In this document: piece after piece, positions 1-5,805 of the stretch
How positions within the stretch are numbered: the stretch's first letter is position 1
How the letters are laid out: the number at the start of each line of letters is the position of its first letter
Source of the DNA: Burkholderiales bacterium
Lineage (GTDB): Bacteria > Pseudomonadota > Gammaproteobacteria > Burkholderiales > JAEUMW01
NCBI GenBank assembly: GCA_016791285.1
Contig: JAEUMX010000200.1
Coordinates: 1 to 8,203 of the forward strand
Length of the DNA stretch: 8,203 bases
Reading direction: 5' to 3'
Made by a program: the position numbers and the translations under genes
Notes under the pieces: model-generated
Seen by the model: only the letters and a program-made list of their open reading frames with translations
Databases searched by the model: none
Told to the model about the DNA's origin: nothing

Positions 1-591
1 GTCATGAGTCTCTCGGTCGTGCCCTACTACAACAAGCCGACCCAGGAAGGACTGTACCGCCACTTCAAGGCGATCGCCGAAGCGGTGGATCTGCCGATCA
101 TTCTGTACAACGTCCCGGGGCGCACCGCCTGCGACTTGTCGAACGACACCGCGATGCGTCTGGCCGAGGTGCCGGGCATTCGCGGCATCAAGGACGCCAC
201 CGGCGATCTTGCGCGGGCCACCGAACTCGTCGGGCGCGCGCCCGCAGGCTTCGCGCTCTACACGGGCGACGACGCGACCGCGCTGCCGTTCCTGTTCCTG
301 GGTGGGCACGGCGTGATCTCGGTGACTGCCAACGTCGCGCCGCGCCAGATGCATGACATGGTTGCCGCGGCACTGGCGGGCAGGATCGAAGAGGGCAGGC
401 GCATCAACCAGCGGCTCTTCGGGCTGCACCGCCATCTCTTCGTCGAGGCCAATCCGATCCCCGCGAAGTGGGCGCTGTACCGCATGGGGCGCATCCAGAA
501 CAGCATTCGCCTGCCGCTCGTGCCGCTCTCGGTCACGGCGCAATCCGTGGTCGTCGCGGCGATGCGGCAGGCCGGCATCGACGTCGCGTAG
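1..591 (+). CDS. dapA: 4-hydroxy-tetrahydrodipicolinate synthase, C-terminal two thirds (5' end outside window)
   Basis: DapA condenses pyruvate with aspartate semialdehyde in the cytoplasm, the first committed step toward diaminopimelate and lysine. The reading frame is open from base 1, so the start lies outside the window. Counting from the first in-window Met (base 4), I see the VPYYNKPTQEG segment with the paired tyrosines (Tyr9 fits E. coli Tyr107), YNVPGRT with Tyr35 and Arg40 (E. coli Tyr133 and Arg138), and GIKDATG with the Schiff-base Lys63 (E. coli Lys161). All sit at a constant offset of 98, so the segment has no internal indel up to there and about 97 residues are missing upstream. 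The end contains the typical LFVEANPIPAKWAL stretch, and the implied full length of about 293 matches the family. The stop is 12 bases before the preferred bamC start, a dapA-bamC order also known from enterobacteria, suggesting co-transcription. Family and identity are secure. Confidence 0.97.
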   Translation, partial: VMSLSVVPYYNKPTQEGLYRHFKAIAEAVDLPIILYNVPGRTACDLSNDTAMRLAEVPGIRGIKDATGDLARATELVGRAPAGFALYTGDDATALPFLFLGGHGVISVTANVAPRQMHDMVAAALAGRIEEGRRINQRLFGLHRHLFVEANPIPAKWALYRMGRIQNSIRLPLVPLSVTAQSVVVAAMRQAGIDVA

Positions 592-603
592 ATGAGGTCA
601 TAC

Positions 604-1740
604 ATGAAAGCGATACGCACCGCGGTGATCGTGATGGCCGCCGCGGGCCTGGGGCTATCCGGCTGCAAGAGCACGCTCTTCGAAGGCAAGAAGATCGACT
701 ACAAGTCGGCGAGCAAGACCAAACCGCTCGAGGTGCCGCCGGATCTCACGCAGCCGAACGTGGACGAGCGCTACGTCGTGCCGGACGTGGCTCCGGGCGG
801 CACCGCGACCTATTCCGACTATGCGCGCGATCGCGCGTCGCAGCCTGCCGGGTCGCCGGTCGCCGCCGAGGGGGTGCTGCCCACCGGTGAGAACGTCCGC
901 CTCGAACGCTCCGGCACTCAGCGCTGGATCGTCGTCCGTGGCGATCCCGCGCAGTTGTGGCCAACGGTGAAGGACTTCTGGCAGGAGAACGGCTTCGTCA
1001 TCGCACAGGAAAACCCGGCCGCCGGCACCATGGAAACCGACTGGGCGGAAGATCGCGCGAAGATTCCGCAGGACGGCGTGCGATCCATCCTCGGCAAGGT
1101 GATGGACGGCATGTACTCCACGCCCGAGCGCGACAAGTTCCGCACACGCCTCGAGCAGGGCTCGGAACCCGGCACCACCGACATCTTCATCAGCCACCGC
1201 GGCATGTACGAGATCTTCGTCGAGGAAGGCAAGGAGCGCACGATCTGGCAGCCTCGCCCCGCGGATCCTAACCTCGAAGCGGAGATGCTGCGACGGCTCA
1301 TGGTCAAGCTCGGCGTGCAGGAGGCGAAGGCGAAGACCGAGGTCGCGACCGCCCCGACGGCGGAGCGCGCGAAACTGGTGCGCGGGGCGGACGGCATCCC
1401 GCACCTCGAACTGGACGACGACCTCGATCGCGCGTGGCGGCGGGTCGGTCTCGCACTCGATCGCGTCGGCTTCACGGTCGAAGACCGCGACCGTTCGCAG
1501 GGCATGTACTTCGTGCGCTACGTGAACCCGGCCGACGAAGAGAAGTCCTCGCCGGGGCTGCTGTCGAAGCTCAAGTTCTGGGGCAGTGACGACAAGATCG
1601 CGAATGCCGCGCAGTACCGCATCGAGGTCACCGGCGACGGCGCCGGCAGCACCGTCATCGTGCTGAACAAGGACGGTCGGGCCGAGCGTTCGGAATCGGC
1701 GGGCCGCATCGTCGCGCTCCTCTATGAGCAGTTGAAGTAG
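604..1740 (+). CDS. bamC: Outer membrane protein assembly factor BamC (lipoprotein)
   Basis: BamC (NlpB) is a lipoprotein subunit of the BAM complex, which inserts beta-barrel proteins into the outer membrane. I chose ATG 604 because GAGGT lies five bases upstream and because it gives a clean signal peptide: Lys2 and Arg5, a hydrophobic stretch, and lipobox Leu18-Ser-Gly-Cys21. The in-frame ATG at 592, abutting the dapA stop, would add four residues and lacks an obvious ribosome site. After Cys21 comes the extended segment typical of BamC, with IDYK (31-34) and LEVPPDLT (42-49), known in E. coli to contact BamD. Two helix-grip-like domains follow, roughly residues 104-235 and 256-378, joined by an Ala/Lys/Thr-rich linker. 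A Ser/Gly/Lys-rich loop around 315-332 interrupts the second domain. At 378 residues it is slightly longer than the E. coli protein (344). It probably shares a transcript with dapA. Confidence 0.93.
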   Translation: MKAIRTAVIVMAAAGLGLSGCKSTLFEGKKIDYKSASKTKPLEVPPDLTQPNVDERYVVPDVAPGGTATYSDYARDRASQPAGSPVAAEGVLPTGENVRLERSGTQRWIVVRGDPAQLWPTVKDFWQENGFVIAQENPAAGTMETDWAEDRAKIPQDGVRSILGKVMDGMYSTPERDKFRTRLEQGSEPGTTDIFISHRGMYEIFVEEGKERTIWQPRPADPNLEAEMLRRLMVKLGVQEAKAKTEVATAPTAERAKLVRGADGIPHLELDDDLDRAWRRVGLALDRVGFTVEDRDRSQGMYFVRYVNPADEEKSSPGLLSKLKFWGSDDKIANAAQYRIEVTGDGAGSTVIVLNKDGRAERSESAGRIVALLYEQLK

Positions 1741-1742
1741 CG

Positions 1743-1805
1743 ATGCCCTGGCGCGTCGCCGCGGCGCGGTTCGTGTGCGCGTTCTTCCTGCGGCCGCTGC
1801 GTTGA
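1743..1805 (+). CDS. Possible 20-codon leader ORF coupling bamC to the WalJ-type gene
   Basis: An ATG two bases after the bamC stop opens a 20-codon frame rich in Arg, Ala and Phe. Its TGA (1803-1805) overlaps the presumed TTG start (1802) of the next gene as TTGA. This is the geometry expected of a short ORF that carries ribosomes from bamC to a weak downstream start that has no Shine-Dalgarno sequence of its own. There is no strong ribosome site in front of it; re-initiation after bamC termination would be required. I do not recognise the peptide. It may equally be chance, since a 63-base open stretch is easy to obtain in GC-rich DNA. Confidence 0.25.
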   Translation: MPWRVAAARFVCAFFLRPLR

Positions 1806-2569
1806 GGTTTGCATCGCTCGGCAGCGGCAGCCGCGGCAACGCGCTCCTCGTCGAAGCCGGTGGCACGCGCATCCTGCTCGATTGCGGCTTCGGGCTCGAC
1901 GACTCGGTGCGGCGCCTGGCGCGGCTGGGCATCGCGCCGGAGAGCGTGACCGCGATCGTCGTCACCCACGAGCATGACGATCACATCGGCGGCGTCGCGC
2001 GCTTCGCGCGCTGCTACCGCACCCCGGTCCACCTCACGTTCGGCACGCTGGTCGCGTCCGGCCCGGCTTTCGCTGCCGGCAAGCTCGCCACGGTCGTGAT
2101 CGACGCCCACACGCCCTTCGCCGTCGGCGACCTCGAAGTGTTTCCGTTCCCGGTCCCCCACGACGCGCGCGAACCGGTGCAGTACGTCTTCAGCGACGGC
2201 GATCGCAGGCTGGGTGTATTGACCGACGTGGGCGCGATCACTGCCCACATCGAGGTGATGCTGTCGGGATTGGATGCGCTGGTGCTCGAGTGCAATCACG
2301 ACGAGACGATGCTCACCTGCGGCAGCTATCCCGCAGTGGTGAAGCGACGCATCGCGGGGCGCTTCGGACATCTCGCGAACCGCGCCGCCGCCGATCTGCT
2401 CGCCCGTCTCGACACCAGACGCCTGCGTCACCTCGTCGCAGCGCATCTCAGCCAGCAGAACAATCGCGCGCAGATCGCGCGCGCCGCGCTGGCGGCTGCC
2501 ATCGGCTGGGATGGCGATGCGATCGGAATCGCGGATCAGGACGAGGGCTTCGGCTGGCGCCGGCTCTGA
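1802..2569 (+). CDS. MBL-fold metallo-hydrolase, WalJ/YycJ type
   Basis: A metallo-beta-lactamase-fold hydrolase, predicted cytoplasmic, of the group that includes WalJ (YycJ) of Firmicutes, for which nuclease activity has been reported; the substrate in proteobacteria is not settled. Taking TTG 1802 as the start, the protein has 255 residues and begins MRFASLGSGSRGN, which is where this family normally starts. A GTG at 1775 would add nine poorly conserved residues; neither has a clear Shine-Dalgarno sequence. Metal ligands are visible: THEHDDH with His56, His58, Asp60 and His61, then His120 (VPHDA), Asp142 (TDVG) and His215 (AHLSQQNN). LECNHDE around 163-168 is also typical of the group. All expected ligands are present, so it should be active. 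It lies 61 bases after bamC, is probably read from the same transcript, and ends just ahead of the terminator. The family call is firm; the start codon and substrate are uncertain. Confidence 0.88.
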   Translation: MRFASLGSGSRGNALLVEAGGTRILLDCGFGLDDSVRRLARLGIAPESVTAIVVTHEHDDHIGGVARFARCYRTPVHLTFGTLVASGPAFAAGKLATVVIDAHTPFAVGDLEVFPFPVPHDAREPVQYVFSDGDRRLGVLTDVGAITAHIEVMLSGLDALVLECNHDETMLTCGSYPAVVKRRIAGRFGHLANRAAADLLARLDTRRLRHLVAAHLSQQNNRAQIARAALAAAIGWDGDAIGIADQDEGFGWRRL

Positions 2570-2588
2570 TGCGGCGGCGCGAGGACGC

Positions 2589-2615
2589 AAAAAAGCCGAC
2601 CCGCAGGTCGGCTTT
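2589..2615. terminator. Bidirectional Rho-independent terminator, stronger on the minus strand
   Basis: A perfect 9-bp inverted repeat, AAAGCCGAC (2592-2600) and GTCGGCTTT (2607-2615), encloses a six-base loop. Read on the minus strand, the GC stem is followed by six T (2594-2589), a strong intrinsic terminator for the small lipoprotein gene ending at 2636. Read on the plus strand, only three T follow, then CTC, so it should work less well for the WalJ-type gene ending at 2569. It sits between convergent genes, as expected for a shared terminator. Confidence 0.85.
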
Positions 2616-2635
2616 CTCGCCCAGACGAAGGACGG

Positions 2636-2890
2636 TTACTTCTTCTCGGCGGTAGCTGCTTCTTTCGCCTTTTCAACCGCGGCAGCTGCGGCATCCTTGG
2701 CCTCGCCGACCGCGGCGGAAGCGGCGGTGCCAACAGCGGCAGCGGCTTCCTTGCTCTTTTCGACGGCTTCCTTGGCGGCTTCAGATGCCTTGGGGGCGGC
2801 GGCCGGCGGTGCAGGAGCGGGTTCTTCTTTCTTGGCGCACGCGCCGAGCGCGATGGCCAAGGCAGCAGCAAGGAGGAGCGAGCGTTTCAT
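2636..2890 (-). CDS. Small Ala/Lys/Glu-rich lipoprotein (hypothetical)
   Basis: An 84-residue predicted lipoprotein that I cannot assign to a named family. The start at 2890 is supported by AGGGA five bases upstream and by a proper signal: Met-Lys-Arg, a run of Leu/Ala, and lipobox Leu15-Gly-Ala-Cys18. The open frame continues upstream to 2995, but that extension is not signal-like. After Cys18 and a charged KKEE comes a short Pro/Ala linker (24-33), then residues 34-84 are almost wholly Ala, Lys, Glu and Val, with degenerate repeats such as AVEKSKEAAAA (42-52), AVGEAKDAAAA (60-70) and AVEKAKEAATA (71-81). This should form a long amphipathic helix, possibly a coiled coil or envelope-lining surface. 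Residue 19 is Ala, not Asp, which argues for outer membrane sorting under the rules known from E. coli. The coding call is strong because of signal, ribosome site and terminator; function is unknown. Confidence 0.85.
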   Translation of the reverse strand: MKRSLLLAAALAIALGACAKKEEPAPAPPAAAPKASEAAKEAVEKSKEAAAAVGTAASAAVGEAKDAAAAAVEKAKEAATAEKK

Positions 2891-2959
2891 AATCTTCCCT
2901 AGACGGTTGAGGATGTGGACCCGGGCCGAAATGGCGCTACGGCTGGTACGGTCGAGGGG

Positions 2960-2989
2960 ATAGTAGCATGTTGCTTTTGCGCCATCCAA
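2960..2989 (-). promoter_or_regulatory. Possible sigma-70-like promoter for the small lipoprotein gene
   Basis: On the minus strand TTGGAT (2989-2984) is followed after 18 bases by TACTAT (2965-2960), matching the consensus at three and four of six positions. This lies in the only AT-richer patch between the DUF7931-like gene and the lipoprotein gene, about 70 bases before its ATG. I found no terminator after the DUF7931-like gene, so read-through from upstream is also possible. Confidence 0.35.
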
Positions 2990-3029
2990 GTCCAATTTTT
3001 CGGGACTGCGCGTGCGTGTCGCGCCGCTG

Positions 3030-3521
3030 TCAAAGCCCGAGAGGCGTGGCAGGAATAGCCGGGCGGGATGCGGCGAGTAGCTCTTCGAAGCGCTCGATCA
3101 ACTGCCGCGCACCGTGCGGATCGTCCATCGCGATCATGCCGCGGGTATCCTCGTAATGGAACCGGTGCACGAAATCGCGCTCGTCCGCGATCGTGAAAGG
3201 ATCGTAGACGCCGTGCGCATCGGGCAGCGTCTGATGGATGCTGATCGCACCGCTGCGGCTGCGCATCAGGCTCACCAACCGCGGGCAGTCGCGGACCACG
3301 TTGTCGACTTCGTGCAGCACGATCTGCAGCCGGTTCGCGCGGTTCGCGAGCAGAAAGCCGCGGATCAGCTCGTGGCGCTGCGCCGAGTCGAAGCGGCGGC
3401 CGAGCGCGCGATCGAAGACGCGCAGGCGGTGCGTGGTGCGCGCGATCACCGTGTCGAGCGCAGCCTCGAAGTCGGTGGTGCCTTCGAGCCGCGTGTGGTG
3501 TGGCGTCACTTCGTCGTTCAT
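3030..3521 (-). CDS. DUF7931-like conserved hypothetical protein, coupled to the RoxA-like gene
   Basis: A 163-residue soluble protein with no signal peptide or membrane segment. It resembles, by eye, the DUF7931 domain found in proteobacteria both alone and behind a GNAT acetyltransferase domain; the tell-tale parts are THRLRVFDRALGRRF (30-44), a strand LQIVLHEVD (65-73), a region around RLVSLMRSRSGAISIHQ (81-97) and DPFTIADERDFVHRFHYED (107-125). The alternating helices and strands suggest an alpha/beta fold, but no catalytic motif is obvious and the biochemical role is unknown. No GNAT domain is present here. ATG 3521 overlaps the stop of the preceding oxygenase gene as ATGA, with GGGAGGG about ten bases upstream, so the two are translationally coupled. 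An in-frame start further upstream (3584) would overlap that gene by 67 bases and is less likely. The gene call is firm; the family name is from memory. Confidence 0.8.
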   Translation of the reverse strand: MNDEVTPHHTRLEGTTDFEAALDTVIARTTHRLRVFDRALGRRFDSAQRHELIRGFLLANRANRLQIVLHEVDNVVRDCPRLVSLMRSRSGAISIHQTLPDAHGVYDPFTIADERDFVHRFHYEDTRGMIAMDDPHGARQLIERFEELLAASRPAIPATPLGL

Positions 3522-4669
3522 CGTATTCCGACCCTCCCATGCGAGGCGGCGGGCTGCAGTTCGACGTAACCCGCGCGATACCATTCGTATAGGAGGTCAG
3601 CAACTTCCGCGCCCAGGACGGTGCCCGGCGCGAGCACGCCGGTGTTCGCGAGCCGCCGCAGCACGGCGGTGGCTTCGGCATCCAGCGCATACGAGTCCCC
3701 GTTCAGGTAGATCCGGTCACGATCGAAGAGCATGCAGCTTTTCAGCGCGAGCGCCACGCCGTGGCGCCCCGTATGCGCGAGAAAGCGGGCACGCGGGAGC
3801 GGGGTCTGCGGGGGCGAGAAGAAGACGTGCGGTTTGGGCTCGGTCAGATAGCCGCCGAGGAAGCGCGCGACGTCCCGGCGCGTCCAGCGGATGCCATCGA
3901 GCATGGCCGCGATTTGCGCCGTCATGCCGGCGCCGATTGCCGCGGGATCCTTCTGCGGCGCGAGGTCCGGATCCGCATAGCAACCGGGAAGCTCGAGCGT
4001 GTCGCGCAGATGATCGAGAAAGGCCTGACCGACTTCCTGCGCGGTCGGCGCGCGAAAGCCGATCGAGTACGTCGTGCACTCGCCGACCGCTGTACCGTCG
4101 TGCGCATAGGCGGGCGGCAGATAGAGCATGTCGCCCGGCTCCAGCACCCACTCCTGTTCCGGCACGAAGCGCTCGAGGATCTTGAGGGGCGCGCCAGGTA
4201 CCAGGTCGAGGTCGCGCTGCGCGCTCACGCGCCAGCGCCGCCGCCCGCTGCCTTGCAGGAGAAAGACATCGTAGGAGTCGAAGTGCGGTCCCACCCCGCC
4301 GCCGGGCGGAGCCAGGCTCACCATGACATCGTCGAGTCGCGCGAGCGGCACGAAGGAGAAGCCGCGCATGAGCGAAGCCGCCGCCGGCAGAAAATGATTC
4401 ACCTCCTGCACGAGCAAAGTCCAGTTGCGCGGCGGCAGCGACTCCAACTCGCGGCGGCGGAACGGGCCGCGGCGTGCCTCCCACCTTCGCCCGCTGCGCA
4501 GGACCAGGCGCGAGGCCACGGATTCGCGGCACGCGGCGTCGAGCACACCGGCGCGGTCCATGAGCCCCTGGAAACCGGGCAGCGCGTGGCGCACGAGCAG
4601 TGGCTTCTTGTGCCAGAAGTCGCGCAGGAACTCGCGCGGCGACACGTTGCCCAGCAGAGATCTCGTCAT
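3518..4669 (-). CDS. roxA: RoxA/YcfD-like JmjC cupin oxygenase (probable ribosomal protein L16 arginine hydroxylase)
   Basis: A cytoplasmic Fe(II)- and 2-oxoglutarate-dependent oxygenase. Its E. coli counterpart, YcfD/RoxA, hydroxylates an arginine of ribosomal protein L16. The 383-residue length is close to YcfD (373). Residues 1-30 include FLRDFWHKKPLLVR, the usual opening of this family. The facial triad is visible: GPHFDSYDVFLLQ supplies His129 and Asp131, and YLPPAYAHDG supplies His190. GSGRRRWRV (141-148) follows the first motif as in YcfD. The C-terminal half, about 210-383, fits the dimerization and winged-helix-like parts of the family. I chose ATG 4669 since conservation begins there, although no Shine-Dalgarno sequence precedes it; the longer frame to 4798 runs into the bcp promoter and coding region. 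It is divergent from bcp and coupled by ATGA to the DUF7931-like gene. Family is firm; L16 as substrate is inferred from homology. Confidence 0.88.
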   Translation of the reverse strand: MTRSLLGNVSPREFLRDFWHKKPLLVRHALPGFQGLMDRAGVLDAACRESVASRLVLRSGRRWEARRGPFRRRELESLPPRNWTLLVQEVNHFLPAAASLMRGFSFVPLARLDDVMVSLAPPGGGVGPHFDSYDVFLLQGSGRRRWRVSAQRDLDLVPGAPLKILERFVPEQEWVLEPGDMLYLPPAYAHDGTAVGECTTYSIGFRAPTAQEVGQAFLDHLRDTLELPGCYADPDLAPQKDPAAIGAGMTAQIAAMLDGIRWTRRDVARFLGGYLTEPKPHVFFSPPQTPLPRARFLAHTGRHGVALALKSCMLFDRDRIYLNGDSYALDAEATAVLRRLANTGVLAPGTVLGAEVADLLYEWYRAGYVELQPAASHGRVGIR

Positions 4670-4773
4670 GGATTCGACTATGAGAAAGGTGTACCGGGAA
4701 AACCGCGCCGACTGCCCGCTTGCGCATAGCGGAAATGGGTTAGAATCCGCGCAGCTTCTTCCCGGAGCGCACG
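4670..4773. promoter_or_regulatory. Divergent intergenic control region between roxA and bcp
   Basis: This 104-bp gap must hold promoters for both divergent genes and is AT-richer than its surroundings. For bcp, TAGAAT (4741-4746) matches the -10 consensus at five of six positions, with TTGCGC (4720-4725) as a weak -35 at a short 15-base spacing; transcription would start near 4753, and GGAG (4764-4767) lies six bases before the bcp ATG. For roxA, CATAGT on the minus strand (4682-4677) is the best -10 candidate, but it would place the start of the transcript at or next to the ATG. No clear operator repeat is visible. Confidence 0.5.
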
Positions 4774-5238
4774 ATGCTTCAGGCAGGTAAACCGGCACCC
4801 GTATTCGACTTGCCCGATGCCGATCTCGAGATGGTCGGTCTCGCGAGTTTTCGAGGCAAGCATCATGTCGTGCTCTACTTCTACCCGAAGGACGACACGC
4901 CGGGCTGCACGATCGAGGCCATCGACTTCAGCGACCTGCAGGACGAGTTCGAAAAGCAGGGCGCCGTCGTCCTCGGCGTGAGCATGGACGACTGCATCAG
5001 CCACGGCAGCTTCCGCGACAAGCATGGGCTCAGCGTGCGATTGCTGGCCGACACCGAGGGCGAAGTGTGCAGCCTGTACGGGGTGCTGGTCGAGCGCGAG
5101 TCCGAGGGACGCAAGCGCATTGGCATACAGCGTTCCACTTTCGTGATCGATCGGCAAGGCATCCTGCGGCATGCGCTGTACGGCGTGAATGCCCGCGGCC
5201 ACGCGGCGGAAGTGCTCGCGCTGCTCAAGGCCCTGTGA
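4774..5238 (+). CDS. bcp: Bcp/PrxQ-type thiol peroxidase (peroxiredoxin)
   Basis: A 154-residue cytoplasmic peroxiredoxin that reduces hydrogen peroxide and organic hydroperoxides with thiols from thioredoxin or a similar donor. The active-site segment FYPKDDTPGCT holds the peroxidatic Cys45 with its usual Pro and Thr. Arg120 in QRSTFVID fits the conserved catalytic arginine, and the C-terminal part (HALYGVNARGHAAEVL) is typical of the group. E. coli Bcp carries a resolving cysteine at position 50; here position 50 is Ile (CTIEAIDF). Remaining cysteines are Cys74 (SMDDC) and Cys99 (EGEVC), the latter matching E. coli Cys99. The enzyme may therefore act as a 1-Cys form or resolve through Cys74. 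The start is supported by GGAG six bases upstream. It is divergent from roxA and 68 bases ahead of slyD, with which it may be co-transcribed. Family identity is secure. Confidence 0.93.
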   Translation: MLQAGKPAPVFDLPDADLEMVGLASFRGKHHVVLYFYPKDDTPGCTIEAIDFSDLQDEFEKQGAVVLGVSMDDCISHGSFRDKHGLSVRLLADTEGEVCSLYGVLVERESEGRKRIGIQRSTFVIDRQGILRHALYGVNARGHAAEVLALLKAL

Positions 5239-5306
5239 CGGCCTGGCGGTGCACCCTTTCACCTTCACCGGGCGTTGACCGCAGAATTCGCCCAGGGGGG
5301 ACTCAA

Positions 5307-5789
5307 ATGCGGATCTCGCCAAACACCGTCGTCTCGATTGACTACGAGCTTTTCGACAGCGCGGGCGATCTGATCGAAAAATCGCAGGCGCCGATCGCCT
5401 ATCTGCACGGCGGTTACGGCGCCATGTTCCCGCTGGTGGAGGAGTCGCTCACCGGTTGTGTCGAAGGCGAGAAGGTGGAGGTGTCGCTCGAGCCCGAAGA
5501 GGCATTCGGCGACTACGACGAGGAACTGGTGCGGATCGAGGCGCGCGCGAGCTTCCCGCCAGAGCTCGAGGTCGGCATGCAGTTCGAAGGGCGCGCGGAT
5601 GGCAGCGACCACGGACGAGTCTTCACGGTCACCGACGTCACCGAGGAGAAGGTCGTGGTCGACGGCAATCATCCGCTCGCGGGGCGCAGCGTCGTGTTTG
5701 CGTGCACGGTCGCATCGGTGCGGCCGGCGACCCCCGAAGAGATCCAGCATCGCCACGCGCACGGTGCCGGCGGCCATCACCATCACTGA
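5307..5789 (+). CDS. slyD: FKBP-type peptidyl-prolyl isomerase, SlyD type
   Basis: SlyD is a cytoplasmic prolyl cis-trans isomerase and chaperone that also binds nickel and helps hydrogenase maturation in E. coli. ATG 5307 is preceded by AGGGGGG six bases upstream, a strong ribosome site. The split FKBP domain is clear: residues 1-68 include VSIDYEL and YLHGGYGAMFPLVEESLTG; the insert-in-flap chaperone domain covers about 69-122 (EEAFGDYDEELV, then VVVDGNHPLAG); and 123-143 returns to the FKBP fold (RSVVFACTVASVRPAT). The C-terminus ends with seven histidines in the last 13 residues, three alternating (148, 150, 152) and four terminal (157-160). At 160 residues it is shorter than E. coli SlyD (196) and lacks the Cys-rich tail. 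Neighbours give no hydrogenase link. A TTGACC at 5275-5280 has no convincing -10 partner, so expression may depend on bcp transcription. Confidence 0.94.
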   Translation: MRISPNTVVSIDYELFDSAGDLIEKSQAPIAYLHGGYGAMFPLVEESLTGCVEGEKVEVSLEPEEAFGDYDEELVRIEARASFPPELEVGMQFEGRADGSDHGRVFTVTDVTEEKVVVDGNHPLAGRSVVFACTVASVRPATPEEIQHRHAHGAGGHHHH

Positions 5790-5805
5790 ACGCGGCGTAC
5801 CGGAC

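Noticed and set aside
655..1965. Long minus-strand open frame (436 codons) antisense to bamC and the start of the WalJ-type gene
   Set aside because: Its translation is Arg/Ala/Leu-rich low-information sequence with no recognisable motif, and the plus strand carries clearly conserved proteins. It is the codon-position effect usual in GC-rich DNA.
2891..2995. N-terminal extension of the small lipoprotein to 2995
   Set aside because: It would bury the lipoprotein signal peptide inside the chain; ATG 2890 has a ribosome site and gives a proper lipobox.
2990..3029. Possible terminator after the DUF7931-like gene
   Set aside because: Only a short GCGCG/CGCGC pairing is present and no T-run follows it on the minus strand.
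3761..4729. Plus-strand open frame (322 codons) antisense to the RoxA-like gene
   Set aside because: No motif or family resemblance; the opposite strand carries the complete HxD...H oxygenase. Treated as a shadow frame.
4670..4798. N-terminal extension of the RoxA-like protein up to 4798
   Set aside because: The added 43 residues overlap the bcp promoter and first codons and show no family similarity; conservation begins at Met 4669.
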